DNA of 64,000 bases from Streptomyces sp. XD-27 (GTDB taxonomy: Bacteria; Actinomycetota; Actinomycetes; Streptomycetales; Streptomycetaceae), in contig NZ_CP130713.1 of assembly GCF_030553055.1 (NCBI RefSeq), positions 1,736,001 to 1,800,000 on the forward strand, read 5' to 3'. This document shows positions 1-11,368 of the stretch, one piece after another (the stretch's first letter is position 1; every line of letters begins with the position of its first letter). A program made the position numbers and the translations under genes. A model generated the notes under the pieces. The model had not been told where the DNA came from and made no database searches. It was given only the letters and a program-made list of their open reading frames with translations.

Positions 1-1
1 C

Positions 2-1243
2 CGGGGCGGGGACGGATACGCCGCCCGCTGGCGGCAGGAGGTACGCCGCCTGGAGCACGCGGTGGGTGCGTCGGCGCCTCCGTCGCGGGACGGCTCCCGC
101 CCACCCGGCCACGGCCCCGCCACGCACCGGGTTTCAGCAGCTGGGGGAGCGGGGTCCTCCGGCACCAGGCGAGAGGCGGACGAGCGCACCTCCCAACACG
201 CCGGAAGCACCGGTTCCGGCCCGGGTCAGACGGCGCGGAGGATGCCCCAAGGCGCGGGTGCGGACACGTACGACGCCGCGGCGGGCCTCGTCGCCGCGCT
301 CGCCTTCCCCGAGCGGGTGGCGCGGGCCCGGGGCGGAGCGGCGTATCTCATGGCGTCCGGGACGGGCGCGGAGCTCGCCGAGGAGTCGCGGCTGCGCAGC
401 GCACCATGGCTCGCGGTGGCCGTCGCGGACCGGCCGGTGACCGCAGCGTCGGCCCGGGTGCGGCTCGCCGCCGTGACCGACGAGGACACGGCCCGCAGGG
501 CGGCCGCGGCGCTCGCCTCGTCCGGCGCGGAGGTCGGCTGGGCCGACGGCGATGTCGTCGCCCGAGACGTCGAACGGCTCGGTGCGATCGAGCTGCGGGT
601 GCGGCGACCGTCCGCGCCGGATCCCGCTCTCGTCCGGGAGGCGCTCATGACGGGGCTGGGCCGTGAGGGGCTGGGGCTTCTGCGCTGGACGGAGGAGGGC
701 ATACGGCTGCGGGAGCGGCTGGCGTTCCTGCACCGGACCGTGGGCGAGCCGTGGCCGGACGTGTCCGATGCCGCGCTGCTGGAGCGTACGGAGGCGTGGC
801 TTGAGCCCGAGCTCTCCGCCGCCCGCCGACGGGCGGACCTGGCGCGGCTCGACGCGGGCCGGGCGCTGACCCGGCTGCTGCCGTGGGCGAGCGGTGAGGC
901 GGCGCGGCTGGACGGCCTCGCGCCGGAACGCATCGAGGTGCCCAGCGGATCGCGGGTGCGCGTCGACTACGGCGGTGAGCAGCCGGTTCTGGCCGTCAAG
1001 CTGCAGGAGATGTTCGGGCTCGCCGAGACGCCGACGGTGGCGGGGGTGCCTGTGCTGGTCCATCTGCTCTCCCCCGCCGGGCGCCCGGCCGCGGTCACCG
1101 CCGACCTGGCGTCCTTCTGGAAGGACGGATACCGGTCCGTACGGGCGGAGCTGCGCGGCCGCTATCCCAAGCACCCGTGGCCGGAGGACCCGGTGGCGGC
1201 CGCGCCGACCCGGCACACCACGGCGCGGCTCAGGAGGGGCTGA
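2..1243 (+). CDS. hrpB: ATP-dependent RNA helicase HrpB, C-terminal part (5' end outside the window)
   Basis: The frame is open from the window edge, so only the last ~414 residues are seen. The final ~140 residues match the HrpB C-terminal domain: a stretch beginning VLAVKLQEMFGLAETP, then HLLSPAGRPAAVT, then the near-invariant RGRYPKHPWPEDP tail. HrpB proteins are DEAH-box helicases; the helicase core must lie upstream of base 1. Residues ~22-80 of the visible part are a Ser/Pro/Gly/Arg-rich segment without obvious fold, an insertion relative to the compact C-terminal region I expect. The stop overlaps the convergent DUF3068 gene by 14 bp. A GTG at 62 is in frame but is internal, because coding sequence continues upstream of it. 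Confidence 0.88.
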   Translation, partial: RGGDGYAARWRQEVRRLEHAVGASAPPSRDGSRPPGHGPATHRVSAAGGAGSSGTRREADERTSQHAGSTGSGPGQTARRMPQGAGADTYDAAAGLVAALAFPERVARARGGAAYLMASGTGAELAEESRLRSAPWLAVAVADRPVTAASARVRLAAVTDEDTARRAAAALASSGAEVGWADGDVVARDVERLGAIELRVRRPSAPDPALVREALMTGLGREGLGLLRWTEEGIRLRERLAFLHRTVGEPWPDVSDAALLERTEAWLEPELSAARRRADLARLDAGRALTRLLPWASGEAARLDGLAPERIEVPSGSRVRVDYGGEQPVLAVKLQEMFGLAETPTVAGVPVLVHLLSPAGRPAAVTADLASFWKDGYRSVRAELRGRYPKHPWPEDPVAAAPTRHTTARLRRG

Positions 1244-2237
1244 GCGACGTGGCGGCGGCGTTCGGCGGCGCGGCGTCCGCGGCGGCCGGAGCTCCGGGCC
1301 GTCGGCTGCGGGCTTCGAGGAGGAGCGCGAGGGCGAACAGCACGGCTCCCAGGCCCAGGCACCCCCAGGGCAGGTAGGTGGTCAGCAGCAGGACCAGCTG
1401 CCGCTGGGACCTGACGAGGTCGACGGTGTGCCGGACGTAGTCCTCGCGCATCTTGACGTGCCCGGCGAAGGCGGTGACCCTGTCGCGGTCCCCGAGCAGG
1501 GTGCCGCCGCGGAGCTCCTCCTTGTGGATCTCCTCGCCGTTGACCGGGGCGCCGGTGGTGGGTTCGACCCAGAACATGCGCTTGGTGGTGTACCAGCGCG
1601 TGGTGCCCGCCTGCGCGACCGCTTCGCGGGTGACGCCGCCGACGGGGAGCTTCCTGGGCAGCGGGACCTTGGTCCAGGGGATGGTCTGCTCGAAGTAGTA
1701 CACCTTGAGGCCGCGGAAGGTCCGGGTGCCCTTGTAGTGGATCGGCGCGGAGGTGCGGGTCTGTGCGTCGAAGTAGGTGTAGTCGCGCGGCTGGGTCAGG
1801 AACGGCCATTTGAACGCGATGCCCTGGCGGCGGACCGGGTCACCGTCCACGTGCTCGCCGTCGGCGTGCACGGGGTCCTGGGTGTGGGCGTCGAAGATGT
1901 AGCGCTCGGGGATCTCGGAGACCAGCTTGCCGTCGGGGCCCGCGACGTAGGAGAGGGCGTCCCACACCACGACGTCGCGGTCGGTGCTCCGTTCGATCTT
2001 CTCGGAGGCCGCCACGTTGCCGCGGAGGGTCTGGACGATGGTGATCTTGGGGACTTCACGAGCCCGGAGGGTGCCGTAGTCGAGCAGGGTGGCGGGCTTC
2101 GCTTCGAGGACCGCGGTCTGGTACTCGTCGGCCGGGACCTTGGCGAGCCGGGGGTAGGCGTACCAGCGGATCAGCGGTGCCAGGGCGGCGAGGAAGACGG
2201 CGAAGGCGAGGAGCACCAGGCTGGCTCTGCGGCGCAT
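1230..2237 (-). CDS. DUF3068 (PorA-like) membrane-anchored protein
   Basis: 335 residues. An N-terminal transmembrane segment (~7-24), a ~250-residue extracytoplasmic region rich in beta-type sequence, and a second transmembrane segment (~280-305) give the two-pass layout of the DUF3068 family. Typical landmarks are the YYFEQTIPW stretch and the FWVEPTTGAPVNG motif. The cytoplasmic C-terminus is an Ala/Pro-rich tail. The biochemical role of the family in Streptomyces is not established. It begins at ATG 2237, 18 bp after the stop of the small gene upstream on the same strand, and probably shares its transcript. Its 3' end overlaps hrpB. Confidence 0.85.
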   Translation of the reverse strand: MRRRASLVLLAFAVFLAALAPLIRWYAYPRLAKVPADEYQTAVLEAKPATLLDYGTLRAREVPKITIVQTLRGNVAASEKIERSTDRDVVVWDALSYVAGPDGKLVSEIPERYIFDAHTQDPVHADGEHVDGDPVRRQGIAFKWPFLTQPRDYTYFDAQTRTSAPIHYKGTRTFRGLKVYYFEQTIPWTKVPLPRKLPVGGVTREAVAQAGTTRWYTTKRMFWVEPTTGAPVNGEEIHKEELRGGTLLGDRDRVTAFAGHVKMREDYVRHTVDLVRSQRQLVLLLTTYLPWGCLGLGAVLFALALLLEARSRRPGAPAAADAAPPNAAATSLSPS

Positions 2238-2255
2238 GGCGAGGCCCCGTTCGGC

Positions 2256-2390
2256 TTACGGGTGCTCGGGAACGGTGGTGAGCAGCGGCTCTTTGGACGT
2301 CTCGCCGCTGGGCGCGCCGACGGCCGTGACGGTGAGGACGAGGCCGAGGGCGGCGACGAGTCCGGCGGCCGCGGCGGCGAGGGCGCGCAT
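2256..2390 (-). CDS. Small single-span membrane protein (SPW_0924-like)
   Basis: A 44-residue product starting at ATG 2390, preceded by GGGAGGGGAC, a strong ribosome site directly abutting the start. It has one hydrophobic segment (~3-26), then GETSKEPLLTTVPEHP. The frame stays open further upstream to a 89-residue version, but that part has no good start and contains a terminator hairpin. I recall a conserved Streptomyces family named SPW_0924 with this size and ending; the assignment is from memory. Function unknown. It sits 18 bp ahead of the DUF3068 gene, so the two are probably one operon. Confidence 0.7.
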   Translation of the reverse strand: MRALAAAAAGLVAALGLVLTVTAVGAPSGETSKEPLLTTVPEHP

Positions 2391-2462
2391 GTCCCCTCCC
2401 GGATCTGATGGGGCGTCAGTTGGCTGGGGAACCGTAGCAACGGGAAGCGGAGATGAGAACAC

Positions 2463-2504
2463 GTAGCACCGCCCTCGCACCCGGCGGGGCGCGAGGGCGG
2501 TGCT
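2463..2504 (-). terminator. Rho-independent-type hairpin after the transglycosylase gene
   Basis: Perfect 15-bp inverted repeat TAGCACCGCCCTCGC / GCGAGGGCGGTGCTA with a 12-nt loop. It lies 67 bp past the transglycosylase stop and upstream of the SPW_0924-like gene, separating the two transcription units. There is no T-tract, as is usual for Streptomyces terminators. Confidence 0.75.
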
Positions 2505-2570
2505 ATGCGGCGCTGAGTGGTGCACGGCTTCGGCCAGGGTCCGGAGCCGGGTACAGCCGCGGTCGCGGGC

Positions 2571-4337
2571 TCAGCCGATCGGCGCCGTGACGACCAGAGT
2601 GACGATGAGGGACGTTCCCTCGGGGGTGCTCAGGCGCAGCTGGAAGACGCCCGTCTGGTCGTCGGCGAAGATCTTCGGGAGGGTGAGCCTCCCCTCGGCG
2701 TCGGTCTTCAGCTCGGTCAGCGTGCGGACCGGCTGCCCCTTGGCGTCCTTGAAGAAGGGGCCGCGGTCGTTCGGGAGCGGGTCGGCCGAATCAGAGGTGA
2801 TCATGGTGGCGGTCACCGGGACGTCGGCAGCGGCCTTGCCCCGGTAGGTGGCGAGGACGGCGACCGGGTCGGCGAACTCCCCGCCCGCGGTGGCCTGGTG
2901 GTCCGTCACGTCGACCGGGCTCAGGGCGTCGGCCTGCGGCCGCGGCGGTGCCGTGACGGTCGCGGTGACGTCGGCGGCGGCGATGTCACGGCCGACGACC
3001 GTGGCGCGCACGGTGAAGGAGCCGGTCCGCTGGCCCGCCCGCAGCTTCGGCGCGGTGGCGATCCCGTCGGCACCGGTTACGGCGTTGACGCGGCGCGCGT
3101 TACGGGGGAAGACGGCGTCGGTCTCGCCGCGGATCTCGTACTGGACGCGGACGCCCTTGACCGGCTTGCCCGCGGCGTCCTCGGCCCGCACCTGCGGCGA
3201 GCGGGCGAACTCCGTGCCCGCCGTCGCGGTCAGCTCGCCCACGTCCACGGAGACGAGTCCGGTGACGGGCGCGGGGGCCGGGGTGCTGGGGTCGGTCGGG
3301 CCCGGAGTGGGCTTGCCGTCGCCACCGGGAGGCGTAGGGCCGTCGCCACCGCCCGGGCGGGGCTTCGGGCTCGGCGGCGTGCCCTTGCCGTCGTCGCCCT
3401 TGCCGCTCTCGTCCTTGCCCTTGTTCTTGTCCTTGTTCCCGCCGTCGCCCTTGCCGCCGTTGCCCTTGTTCTTGCCCGAGGAGCCGGACGGGCTGGTGCC
3501 CGAGGGCAGCACCCCGGTGCCGTCCGGCACCTCGTGCGTGCCGTTCTTGTAGAACTCGAACCAGGAGAGCACCGTCCGCAGGTACTCCTGCGAGTGGTTG
3601 TAGCCGAGGATCGCGCGGTGCAGGTGAGCGGTGTCCGACAGATCGCGGCCACCCGCGCACAGATAACCGCCCGCGGCGAGCGCCGCGTCGTAGATGTTGT
3701 TGGGGTCCCGCTCGCCGTCACCGTTGGCGTCCTTGCCCCAGTTCTCCCACGTCGACGGGATGAACTGCATCGGCCCCACAGCGCGGTCGTGGGTGGTGTC
3801 GCCGTCGTACGCCCCGCCGTCGGTGTCGGTGATCCGGGCGAAGCCGTTGCCGTTGAGCTGAGGCCCGAGGATCGGCGTGCGGGTCGTGCCCTGTGCGTCG
3901 ACGGCGCCGCCGCGGGCCTGCCCGGACTCGACCTTGCCGATCGCGGCCAGCAACTGCCAGGGCAGGTTGCAGCCTGGCTTGCTCCTGCGCAGCTCGGCTT
4001 CCGCCCTCTTGTACGCGTCGAGGACGGTCGCGGGTATGCCGCGCTGGGCGGGCCCGGCACCGATGGCGGGATCGTCGTCCCCACCGGAGCCGTCGCCGGC
4101 GGCCGGCTTGTCGGGCGTCGGCAGGGGCGGCAGATCCGTGTGGTACGACGAGCCGCCGTCGATCGGCGTGCCGGCCGGCGGGTCCACCGCCGCGCCCTCG
4201 GCCTGCCGGTCCCGGTCATGGTGGAGCGTGTCGGCGAACCCCGGGGCCTGAGAGGCGGTGAGGGCGGCCATCGCGATCGCCGCCACCGCCGTCGTCGCCG
4301 CTCCCTTGCGCAACCGCCGGCCGAACCGTGCTGCCAT
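2571..4337 (-). CDS. Secreted lytic transglycosylase (SLT/MltB type) with Ig-like C-terminal domains
   Basis: 588 residues from ATG 4337, chosen because GGGAGGGGAACAACTG precedes it; an in-frame start 60 bp upstream lacks such a site. A signal peptide (~1-37) ends near ASQAPGFA. The murein-hydrolase domain (~90-270) contains LLAAIGKVESGQ with the probable catalytic Glu, and VGPMQFIPSTWENWG. A Lys/Gly/Asp-rich linker, then a Pro-rich linker (~285-350), leads to two bacterial Ig-like repeats, each opening with an SVDV / PVDVT segment followed by TAG.EFA. It should cleave peptidoglycan glycan strands outside the membrane, with the C-terminal repeats perhaps for wall attachment or spacing (inference). 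Confidence 0.88.
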   Translation of the reverse strand: MAARFGRRLRKGAATTAVAAIAMAALTASQAPGFADTLHHDRDRQAEGAAVDPPAGTPIDGGSSYHTDLPPLPTPDKPAAGDGSGGDDDPAIGAGPAQRGIPATVLDAYKRAEAELRRSKPGCNLPWQLLAAIGKVESGQARGGAVDAQGTTRTPILGPQLNGNGFARITDTDGGAYDGDTTHDRAVGPMQFIPSTWENWGKDANGDGERDPNNIYDAALAAGGYLCAGGRDLSDTAHLHRAILGYNHSQEYLRTVLSWFEFYKNGTHEVPDGTGVLPSGTSPSGSSGKNKGNGGKGDGGNKDKNKGKDESGKGDDGKGTPPSPKPRPGGGDGPTPPGGDGKPTPGPTDPSTPAPAPVTGLVSVDVGELTATAGTEFARSPQVRAEDAAGKPVKGVRVQYEIRGETDAVFPRNARRVNAVTGADGIATAPKLRAGQRTGSFTVRATVVGRDIAAADVTATVTAPPRPQADALSPVDVTDHQATAGGEFADPVAVLATYRGKAAADVPVTATMITSDSADPLPNDRGPFFKDAKGQPVRTLTELKTDAEGRLTLPKIFADDQTGVFQLRLSTPEGTSLIVTLVVTAPIG

Positions 4338-4438
4338 CAGTTGTTCCCCTCCCGTCGGGCGCCGCGCATTCCCCCACGCGACAGCACCTCGTGACATTAC
4401 GACAACTCCCGGCGCACAGCTACCGGTCGCCGGGGCAC

Positions 4439-7177
4439 TCAGTGGGCCGCGGACTCCCAGTCCGCGCCGAACCCGACGGACACGTCCAGCGGCGCGCGCA
4501 AGGAGACCGCCCCCCTCATCTCCTGACGCACCAGCTCCTCGACGCGTTCCCTTTCACCGGGGGCGACCTCCAGCACGATCTCGTCGTGCACCTGGAGCAG
4601 CAGCCGGGAGGCGAGCTTCTCCTGCCGGAGCGCCTCGTCCACCCTGAGCATCGCGATCTTGACGATGTCGGCGGCGGTGCCCTGGATCGGCGCGTTGAGC
4701 GCCATGCGTTCGGCCATCTCGCGGCGCTGGCGGTTGTCGCTGTTGAGGTCCGGGAGATAGCGGCGGCGGCCGAGCATCGTCTCGGTGTACCCGGTGGCGC
4801 GGGCCTCCTCCACGACCCGCTGCAGATAGTCGCGCACCCCGCCGAACCGCTCGAAGAAGGTGTCCATCAGCTTGCGCGCCTCGTCGGCCGCGATGTTCAG
4901 CTGCTGGGAGAGGCCGAACGCCGACAGCCCGTAGGCCAGTCCGTACGACATCGCCTTGATCTTGCGCCGCATCTCCGGGTCGACGTCGGACTTGGCCACG
5001 GCGAACACCTGCGAGGCGACCGTGGTGTGCAGGTCCTCGCCGGAGGTGAACGCCTCGATCAGGCCCTCGTCCTCGGACAGGTGGGCCATGACCCGCAGTT
5101 CGATCTGGCTGTAGTCGGCGGTCAGCAGCGACTCGTAGCCCTCGCCGACGACGAACCCGCGCCGGATGGCGCGGCCTTCGTCCGTGCGCACCGGGATGTT
5201 CTGCAGGTTGGGGTCGGTGGAGGACAGCCGTCCGGTGGCGGCCACGGTCTGGTTGAACGTGGTGTGGATCCGGCCGCCGGGGGCGATCGTCTTGATCAGG
5301 CCCTCGACGGTGGAGCGCAGCCGGGCCTGCTCACGGTGGCGCAGCATGATCACGGGCAGTTCGTGGTCGGTCTGCCCGGCGAGCCAGGCGAGCGCGTCCG
5401 CGTCCGTGGTGTATCCGGTCTTGGTCTTCTTGGTCTTGGGCAGACCGAGCTCGCCGAAGAGCACCTCCTGGAGCTGCTTGGGCGAACCGAGGTTGAATTC
5501 GTGGCCCACCGCGGCGTGCGCCTCCCGCACGGCCTGCTGCACGGCGGCGGCGAACTGCTGCTCCATACGGTCCAGCCAGGCCCGGTCGGCGGCGATGCCC
5601 GCCCTCTCCATGCGGGCCAGCAGAGCGGAGGTCGGCAGCTCCACGTCGCGCAGCAGCTCGGCGGCGCCCACGTCCCGCAGCCGCTCGCCGAAGGCCTCGC
5701 CGAGGTCCAGGATCGTGCGGGCCTGGACCATCAGGGCGTCCTGCTCGGCCTGCTCGTCCATACCGAAGGCCAGTTGGCCGTCCGCGGCGGCCGGGGCCAG
5801 CTCGCGGCCCAGATACTCCACCGACAGCGCGTCCAGCGCGAAGGAGCGGCGCCCCGGCTTGACCAGGTACGCGGCGAGCGCGGTGTCCATCCGCACGCCC
5901 GCCACAGACCAGCCGTGCTCGGCGAAGACCCGCATCGTGCTCTTGGCGTCGTGCATCACCTTGGGCTTGCCCGGGTCGGCGATCCAGTCGGCGAACGCGC
6001 GCTCGTCGGCCTCGTCCAGCTCTGCCGGGTCGAACCAGGCGGCGGGCCCGGAGGCGGTCGCCAGCGCGATCTCGCTCACGCTGCCGCTGCCCAGCGCCCA
6101 GGCGGCAACGGTGGCCAGGCCCAGCGGGCCGGCGGCGTGCTCCGCCAGCCACGGCGCCAGCTCGCCCGCGCCCAGGGCCACCCCGTCCACCGCGACCCCG
6201 GCGGCGGGCGGCGCCTCCTCCACGACCTCACCCGGGTCCGCGGCCATGAGCCGGTCCCGGAAGTTCTGGTGGCGGAACTCCAGCGCGTCGAGGATCACCG
6301 AGAGCGCCTGCCGGTCGTACGGAGCGCGGGCCAGCGCGTCGGGGCCCACCGGCAGCTCCACATCCCGCACCAACTCGGTGAGCTGCCGGTTGAGCTTGAC
6401 CGCGTCCAAGTGCTCGCGGAGCTTCTCACCCACCTTGCCCTTGACCTCGTCGACCCGCTCCACCAGCTCCGCGAACGAGCCGAACTGGTTGATCCACTTC
6501 GCGGCCGTCTTCTCGCCGACGCCCGGGATCCCGGGGAGGTTGTCCGAGGGGTCGCCGCGCAGCGCCGCGAAGTCCGGGTACTGCCGGGGGCTGAGACCGT
6601 ACTTCTCCTGGACCTTCTCCGGCGTGAACCGGGTCAGCTCCGAGACGCCCTTGGTCGGGTAGAGCACCGTGACCCGGTCGCTGACCAGCTGGAACGAATC
6701 CCGGTCACCGGTGACGATCAGCACATCGAAGCCCGCGGCCTCGGCCTGGGTGGCAAGGGTGGCGATGACGTCGTCGGCCTCGAAGCCGTCCACCGCGAAC
6801 CGGCGCACGTTCATCGAGTCGAGCAGCTCGCCGATCAGCTCCACCTGCCCCTTGAAGTCGTCCGGGGTCTTGGAGCGGTTCGCCTTGTACTCCGCGAACT
6901 CCTCAGAGCGCCAGGTCTTGCGGGAGACGTCGAAGGCGACCGCGAGATGCGTGGGCTGCTCGTCACGGAGCGTGTTCGCCAGCATCGACGCGAAGCCGTA
7001 GATCGCGTTCGTCGTCTGGCCGCTGGTGGTGTTGAAGTTCTCCGCGGGCAGCGCGAAGAACGCCCGGTACGCAAGCGAGTGCCCGTCCAGCAGCATCAGG
7101 CGGGGGCGGTCCCCCGAGCCTGCCTGCCCGGCTTCCGGCGCGGTCCGATCGGTCTGCTTCGATGCTTTCTCTGCCAC
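4439..7177 (-). CDS. polA: DNA polymerase I
   Basis: 912 residues if GTG 7177 is used; it follows AGGATCGGACGC, and the protein then starts with the AEKASK-type N-terminus usual in actinomycetes. An ATG 30 bp upstream is possible. The 5'-3' exonuclease domain is at ~25-200 (LLDGHSLAYRAFF, FEADDVIATLA, VTGDRDSFQLV), followed by the helix-hairpin-helix (DNLPGIPGVGEKTA). The middle 3'-5' exonuclease region lacks recognisable catalytic acidic motifs, as in other actinobacterial Pol I, so proofreading is probably absent. Polymerase motifs are intact: A (DYSQIELR, ~686), B (RRKIKAMSYGLAYG, ~735) and C (QVHDEIVLEV, ~864). It fills gaps in replication and repair. It diverges from the molybdoenzyme gene. 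Confidence 0.97.
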   Translation of the reverse strand: MAEKASKQTDRTAPEAGQAGSGDRPRLMLLDGHSLAYRAFFALPAENFNTTSGQTTNAIYGFASMLANTLRDEQPTHLAVAFDVSRKTWRSEEFAEYKANRSKTPDDFKGQVELIGELLDSMNVRRFAVDGFEADDVIATLATQAEAAGFDVLIVTGDRDSFQLVSDRVTVLYPTKGVSELTRFTPEKVQEKYGLSPRQYPDFAALRGDPSDNLPGIPGVGEKTAAKWINQFGSFAELVERVDEVKGKVGEKLREHLDAVKLNRQLTELVRDVELPVGPDALARAPYDRQALSVILDALEFRHQNFRDRLMAADPGEVVEEAPPAAGVAVDGVALGAGELAPWLAEHAAGPLGLATVAAWALGSGSVSEIALATASGPAAWFDPAELDEADERAFADWIADPGKPKVMHDAKSTMRVFAEHGWSVAGVRMDTALAAYLVKPGRRSFALDALSVEYLGRELAPAAADGQLAFGMDEQAEQDALMVQARTILDLGEAFGERLRDVGAAELLRDVELPTSALLARMERAGIAADRAWLDRMEQQFAAAVQQAVREAHAAVGHEFNLGSPKQLQEVLFGELGLPKTKKTKTGYTTDADALAWLAGQTDHELPVIMLRHREQARLRSTVEGLIKTIAPGGRIHTTFNQTVAATGRLSSTDPNLQNIPVRTDEGRAIRRGFVVGEGYESLLTADYSQIELRVMAHLSEDEGLIEAFTSGEDLHTTVASQVFAVAKSDVDPEMRRKIKAMSYGLAYGLSAFGLSQQLNIAADEARKLMDTFFERFGGVRDYLQRVVEEARATGYTETMLGRRRYLPDLNSDNRQRREMAERMALNAPIQGTAADIVKIAMLRVDEALRQEKLASRLLLQVHDEIVLEVAPGERERVEELVRQEMRGAVSLRAPLDVSVGFGADWESAAH

Positions 7178-7318
7178 GCGTCCGATCCTGCCACGCCCCA
7201 CTGACAATCCCGCCCACGAGCGGCGCCGGCAGCGCGGGGGCCGGTGCGCCGTGAAAGGATCGGGACCAGGGCCCCGGCCCTGCCCGCCGATGCCGACGAC
7301 CGCTCAAGGGAGAGCGCC

Positions 7319-9601
<2,283 letters not shown>

Positions 9602-9664
9602 GCGTTCGGTCAGTGACCTGATAAGACGGTGCGCACGACAGTTCAGACGAACGGAGCCGGACCC

Positions 9665-10171
9665 ATGGGCGAGCAGACCCGCGTGAAGTTCCCACAAGAG
9701 GTCATCGACGAGTACGCGGCGCTCGGCGTCGACCTGCCCGCGCTGTTTTCCGCCGGGCGGCTCGGCTCCCGCATGGGCGTGACGATCACCGAGGCCTCAG
9801 CGGAGCGCGTGGTGGGCACCATGCCCGTGGAGGGCAACACCCAGCCCTACGGACTGCTGCACGGCGGCGCCTCCGCGGTCCTCGCCGAGACCCTCGGCTC
9901 CATCGGCGCGATGCTCCACGCGGGCAGCCGCAAGATCGCCGTGGGCGTGGACCTCAACTGCACCCACCACCGGGGCGTCCGTTCCGGGCTGGTCACCGGC
10001 GTCGCCACCCCGGTGCACCGCGGACGCTCCAGCGCGACGTACGAGATCGTGATCAGCGACGAGCAGGACCGCCGGGTGTGCAGCGCCCGACTGACCTGCG
10101 TGCTGCGGGAGGCTGACGTCGAGGGGACGCTGTCCGACATCGAACGGGCCCGCGCCGACGCCGGACAGTGA
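9665..10171 (+). CDS. PaaI/YdiI-type hotdog-fold thioesterase
   Basis: 168 residues from ATG 9665, with GGAG 8 nt upstream. The hotdog core contains GLLHGGASAVLAETLGSIGA, the HGG...E motif of acyl-CoA thioesterases of the PaaI/MenI/YdiI group, plus VGVDLNCTHHRG and VHRGRSSATYEI strands. It likely hydrolyses a small aryl- or acyl-CoA thioester in the cytoplasm; the substrate cannot be read from sequence. It follows the molybdoenzyme gene by 63 bp and may be co-transcribed. The heptamer repeat array lies directly after its stop. Confidence 0.85.
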   Translation: MGEQTRVKFPQEVIDEYAALGVDLPALFSAGRLGSRMGVTITEASAERVVGTMPVEGNTQPYGLLHGGASAVLAETLGSIGAMLHAGSRKIAVGVDLNCTHHRGVRSGLVTGVATPVHRGRSSATYEIVISDEQDRRVCSARLTCVLREADVEGTLSDIERARADAGQ

Positions 10172-10207
10172 CCTTGCGGCCGCGGTCTGGGGCAGCAGCG
10201 CCCCAGA

Positions 10208-10277
10208 CCCGGCACCCGGCACCCGGCACCCGGCACCCGGCACCCGGCACCCGGCACCCGGCACCCGGCACCCGGCA
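10208..10277. repeat. Ten perfect tandem copies of the heptamer CCCGGCA
   Basis: Seventy bases made of exactly ten CCCGGCA units without a mismatch, starting 36 bp after the thioesterase stop and 135 bp before the protease start. The period of seven is not a codon multiple, so the array would be read as a shifting 21-bp triplet-of-heptamers if translated; no good gene crosses it. Not CRISPR: there are no spacers. Perfect identity suggests recent expansion by replication slippage. Confidence 0.97.
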
Positions 10278-10411
10278 CGGCATAGCACAACGGCCACTTC
10301 CTCAACAGGGCTTTCATGGCACGCGCCGGCACGCTTCAATGCGGGGCGACACCTCCCCAGCGCGTTCGACCTGGGGACCCCCAACGGACGCCTGACACGA
10401 AGGAGTTCGCC

Positions 10412-11305
10412 TTGCGGGCCATACGCCTGAGATCCACCTGGCAGCGCGGCGCCGTCACCGCCGCCGCAGCGGCCGCCCTCGCGCTCACCGCGCAGCTTCC
10501 GGCCGCCGCCATCAACTCGTACAACGCGACCCCCGCCCCGGAGCGCACCGAGGTCGGCGCCCTGGTCGCCACCTGGGACGACGACGACAACCCCGCGACG
10601 CCCGACCGGGTCGACTGGGTCTGCTCCGGGACCATGGTCGACGCCGACACCTTCCTGACCGCCGCGCACTGCACCACCGACTGGCCCGAGAACGTGCGGT
10701 TCTACGTCTCACTCGACCAGGACGTGCAGGCCGGGCTGGACAAGGCGGCCGTCCAGCACCCGGGCGACCCGGCGGCCATCGCCGCCGCCGTCGCGGTGCC
10801 CGGCACCGCCCACACCCACCCCGACTACCCCGGCCCCGCCGCCGACACCCACGACATCTCCGTCATCGAGCTGCCGGCCGACACGATGAAGGCCCGCTGG
10901 TCCTTCACCCCGGCGACACTGCCGACCGCGGGACTCTTCGACCGACTCGGCCCGCGCGGCCTGAACGACGCGGACTTCACCGTCGCCGGGTACGGCACGC
11001 AGGAGGCCCAGCGCGAACCCGGCGGCCAGACCCACCCCGGGGGCGGCGTCCGCATGCAAGCGCCCGTGACGTTCGACGCCCTCAACGACGCCTGGATCCG
11101 GCTGGCCATGACCGCGCCCCAGGGCAACGGCGGTGCCTGCTACGGCGATTCGGGCGGCCCCAACTTCGCGACGGTGAACGGCAAGCGCCTACTGGCCGCC
11201 ACCACGATCACCGGCGACACCCCTTGCTACGCCACGAATGTGACGTACCGTCTGGACACCCCCGGCGCCCGCGCCTTCCTCGCGCCGTACGTGAAGCTTC
11301 CCTGA
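10412..11305 (+). CDS. Secreted trypsin-like serine protease (S1 family)
   Basis: 297 residues from TTG 10412, preceded by AAGGAGTTCGCC. A longer frame upstream has no ribosome site and reads through a region between the repeat and the gene. A signal peptide (~1-33) ends near LPAAA. Catalytic triad: His in TAAHC (~85), Asp in THDISVIEL (~147), Ser in YGDSGGP (~246). Cys pairs flank the His and Ser motifs. Unlike the two tandem trypsins at 37-39 kb it lacks an IVGG-type activation site after the leader, so it may not need the same N-terminal processing. It is presumably exported by Sec and acts outside the cell. Specificity cannot be assigned. Confidence 0.88.
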   Translation: MRAIRLRSTWQRGAVTAAAAAALALTAQLPAAAINSYNATPAPERTEVGALVATWDDDDNPATPDRVDWVCSGTMVDADTFLTAAHCTTDWPENVRFYVSLDQDVQAGLDKAAVQHPGDPAAIAAAVAVPGTAHTHPDYPGPAADTHDISVIELPADTMKARWSFTPATLPTAGLFDRLGPRGLNDADFTVAGYGTQEAQREPGGQTHPGGGVRMQAPVTFDALNDAWIRLAMTAPQGNGGACYGDSGGPNFATVNGKRLLAATTITGDTPCYATNVTYRLDTPGARAFLAPYVKLP

Positions 11306-11368
11306 TCCGACCCGGCGGCACACGGCAGCACTGTTGCCGTGTGCCGCCCGCGGCTCTACCGTGCGTCC

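Noticed and set aside
2517..4394. Long plus-strand frame opposite the transglycosylase gene
   Set aside because: Antisense shadow typical of high-GC coding DNA; the minus-strand protein has recognisable domains. The same reasoning removes the long frames opposite polA, pepN, gltB, gltD and GH101.
10208..10277. Possible CRISPR array at the heptamer repeats
   Set aside because: Units are contiguous 7-mers with no spacers and no cas genes nearby.
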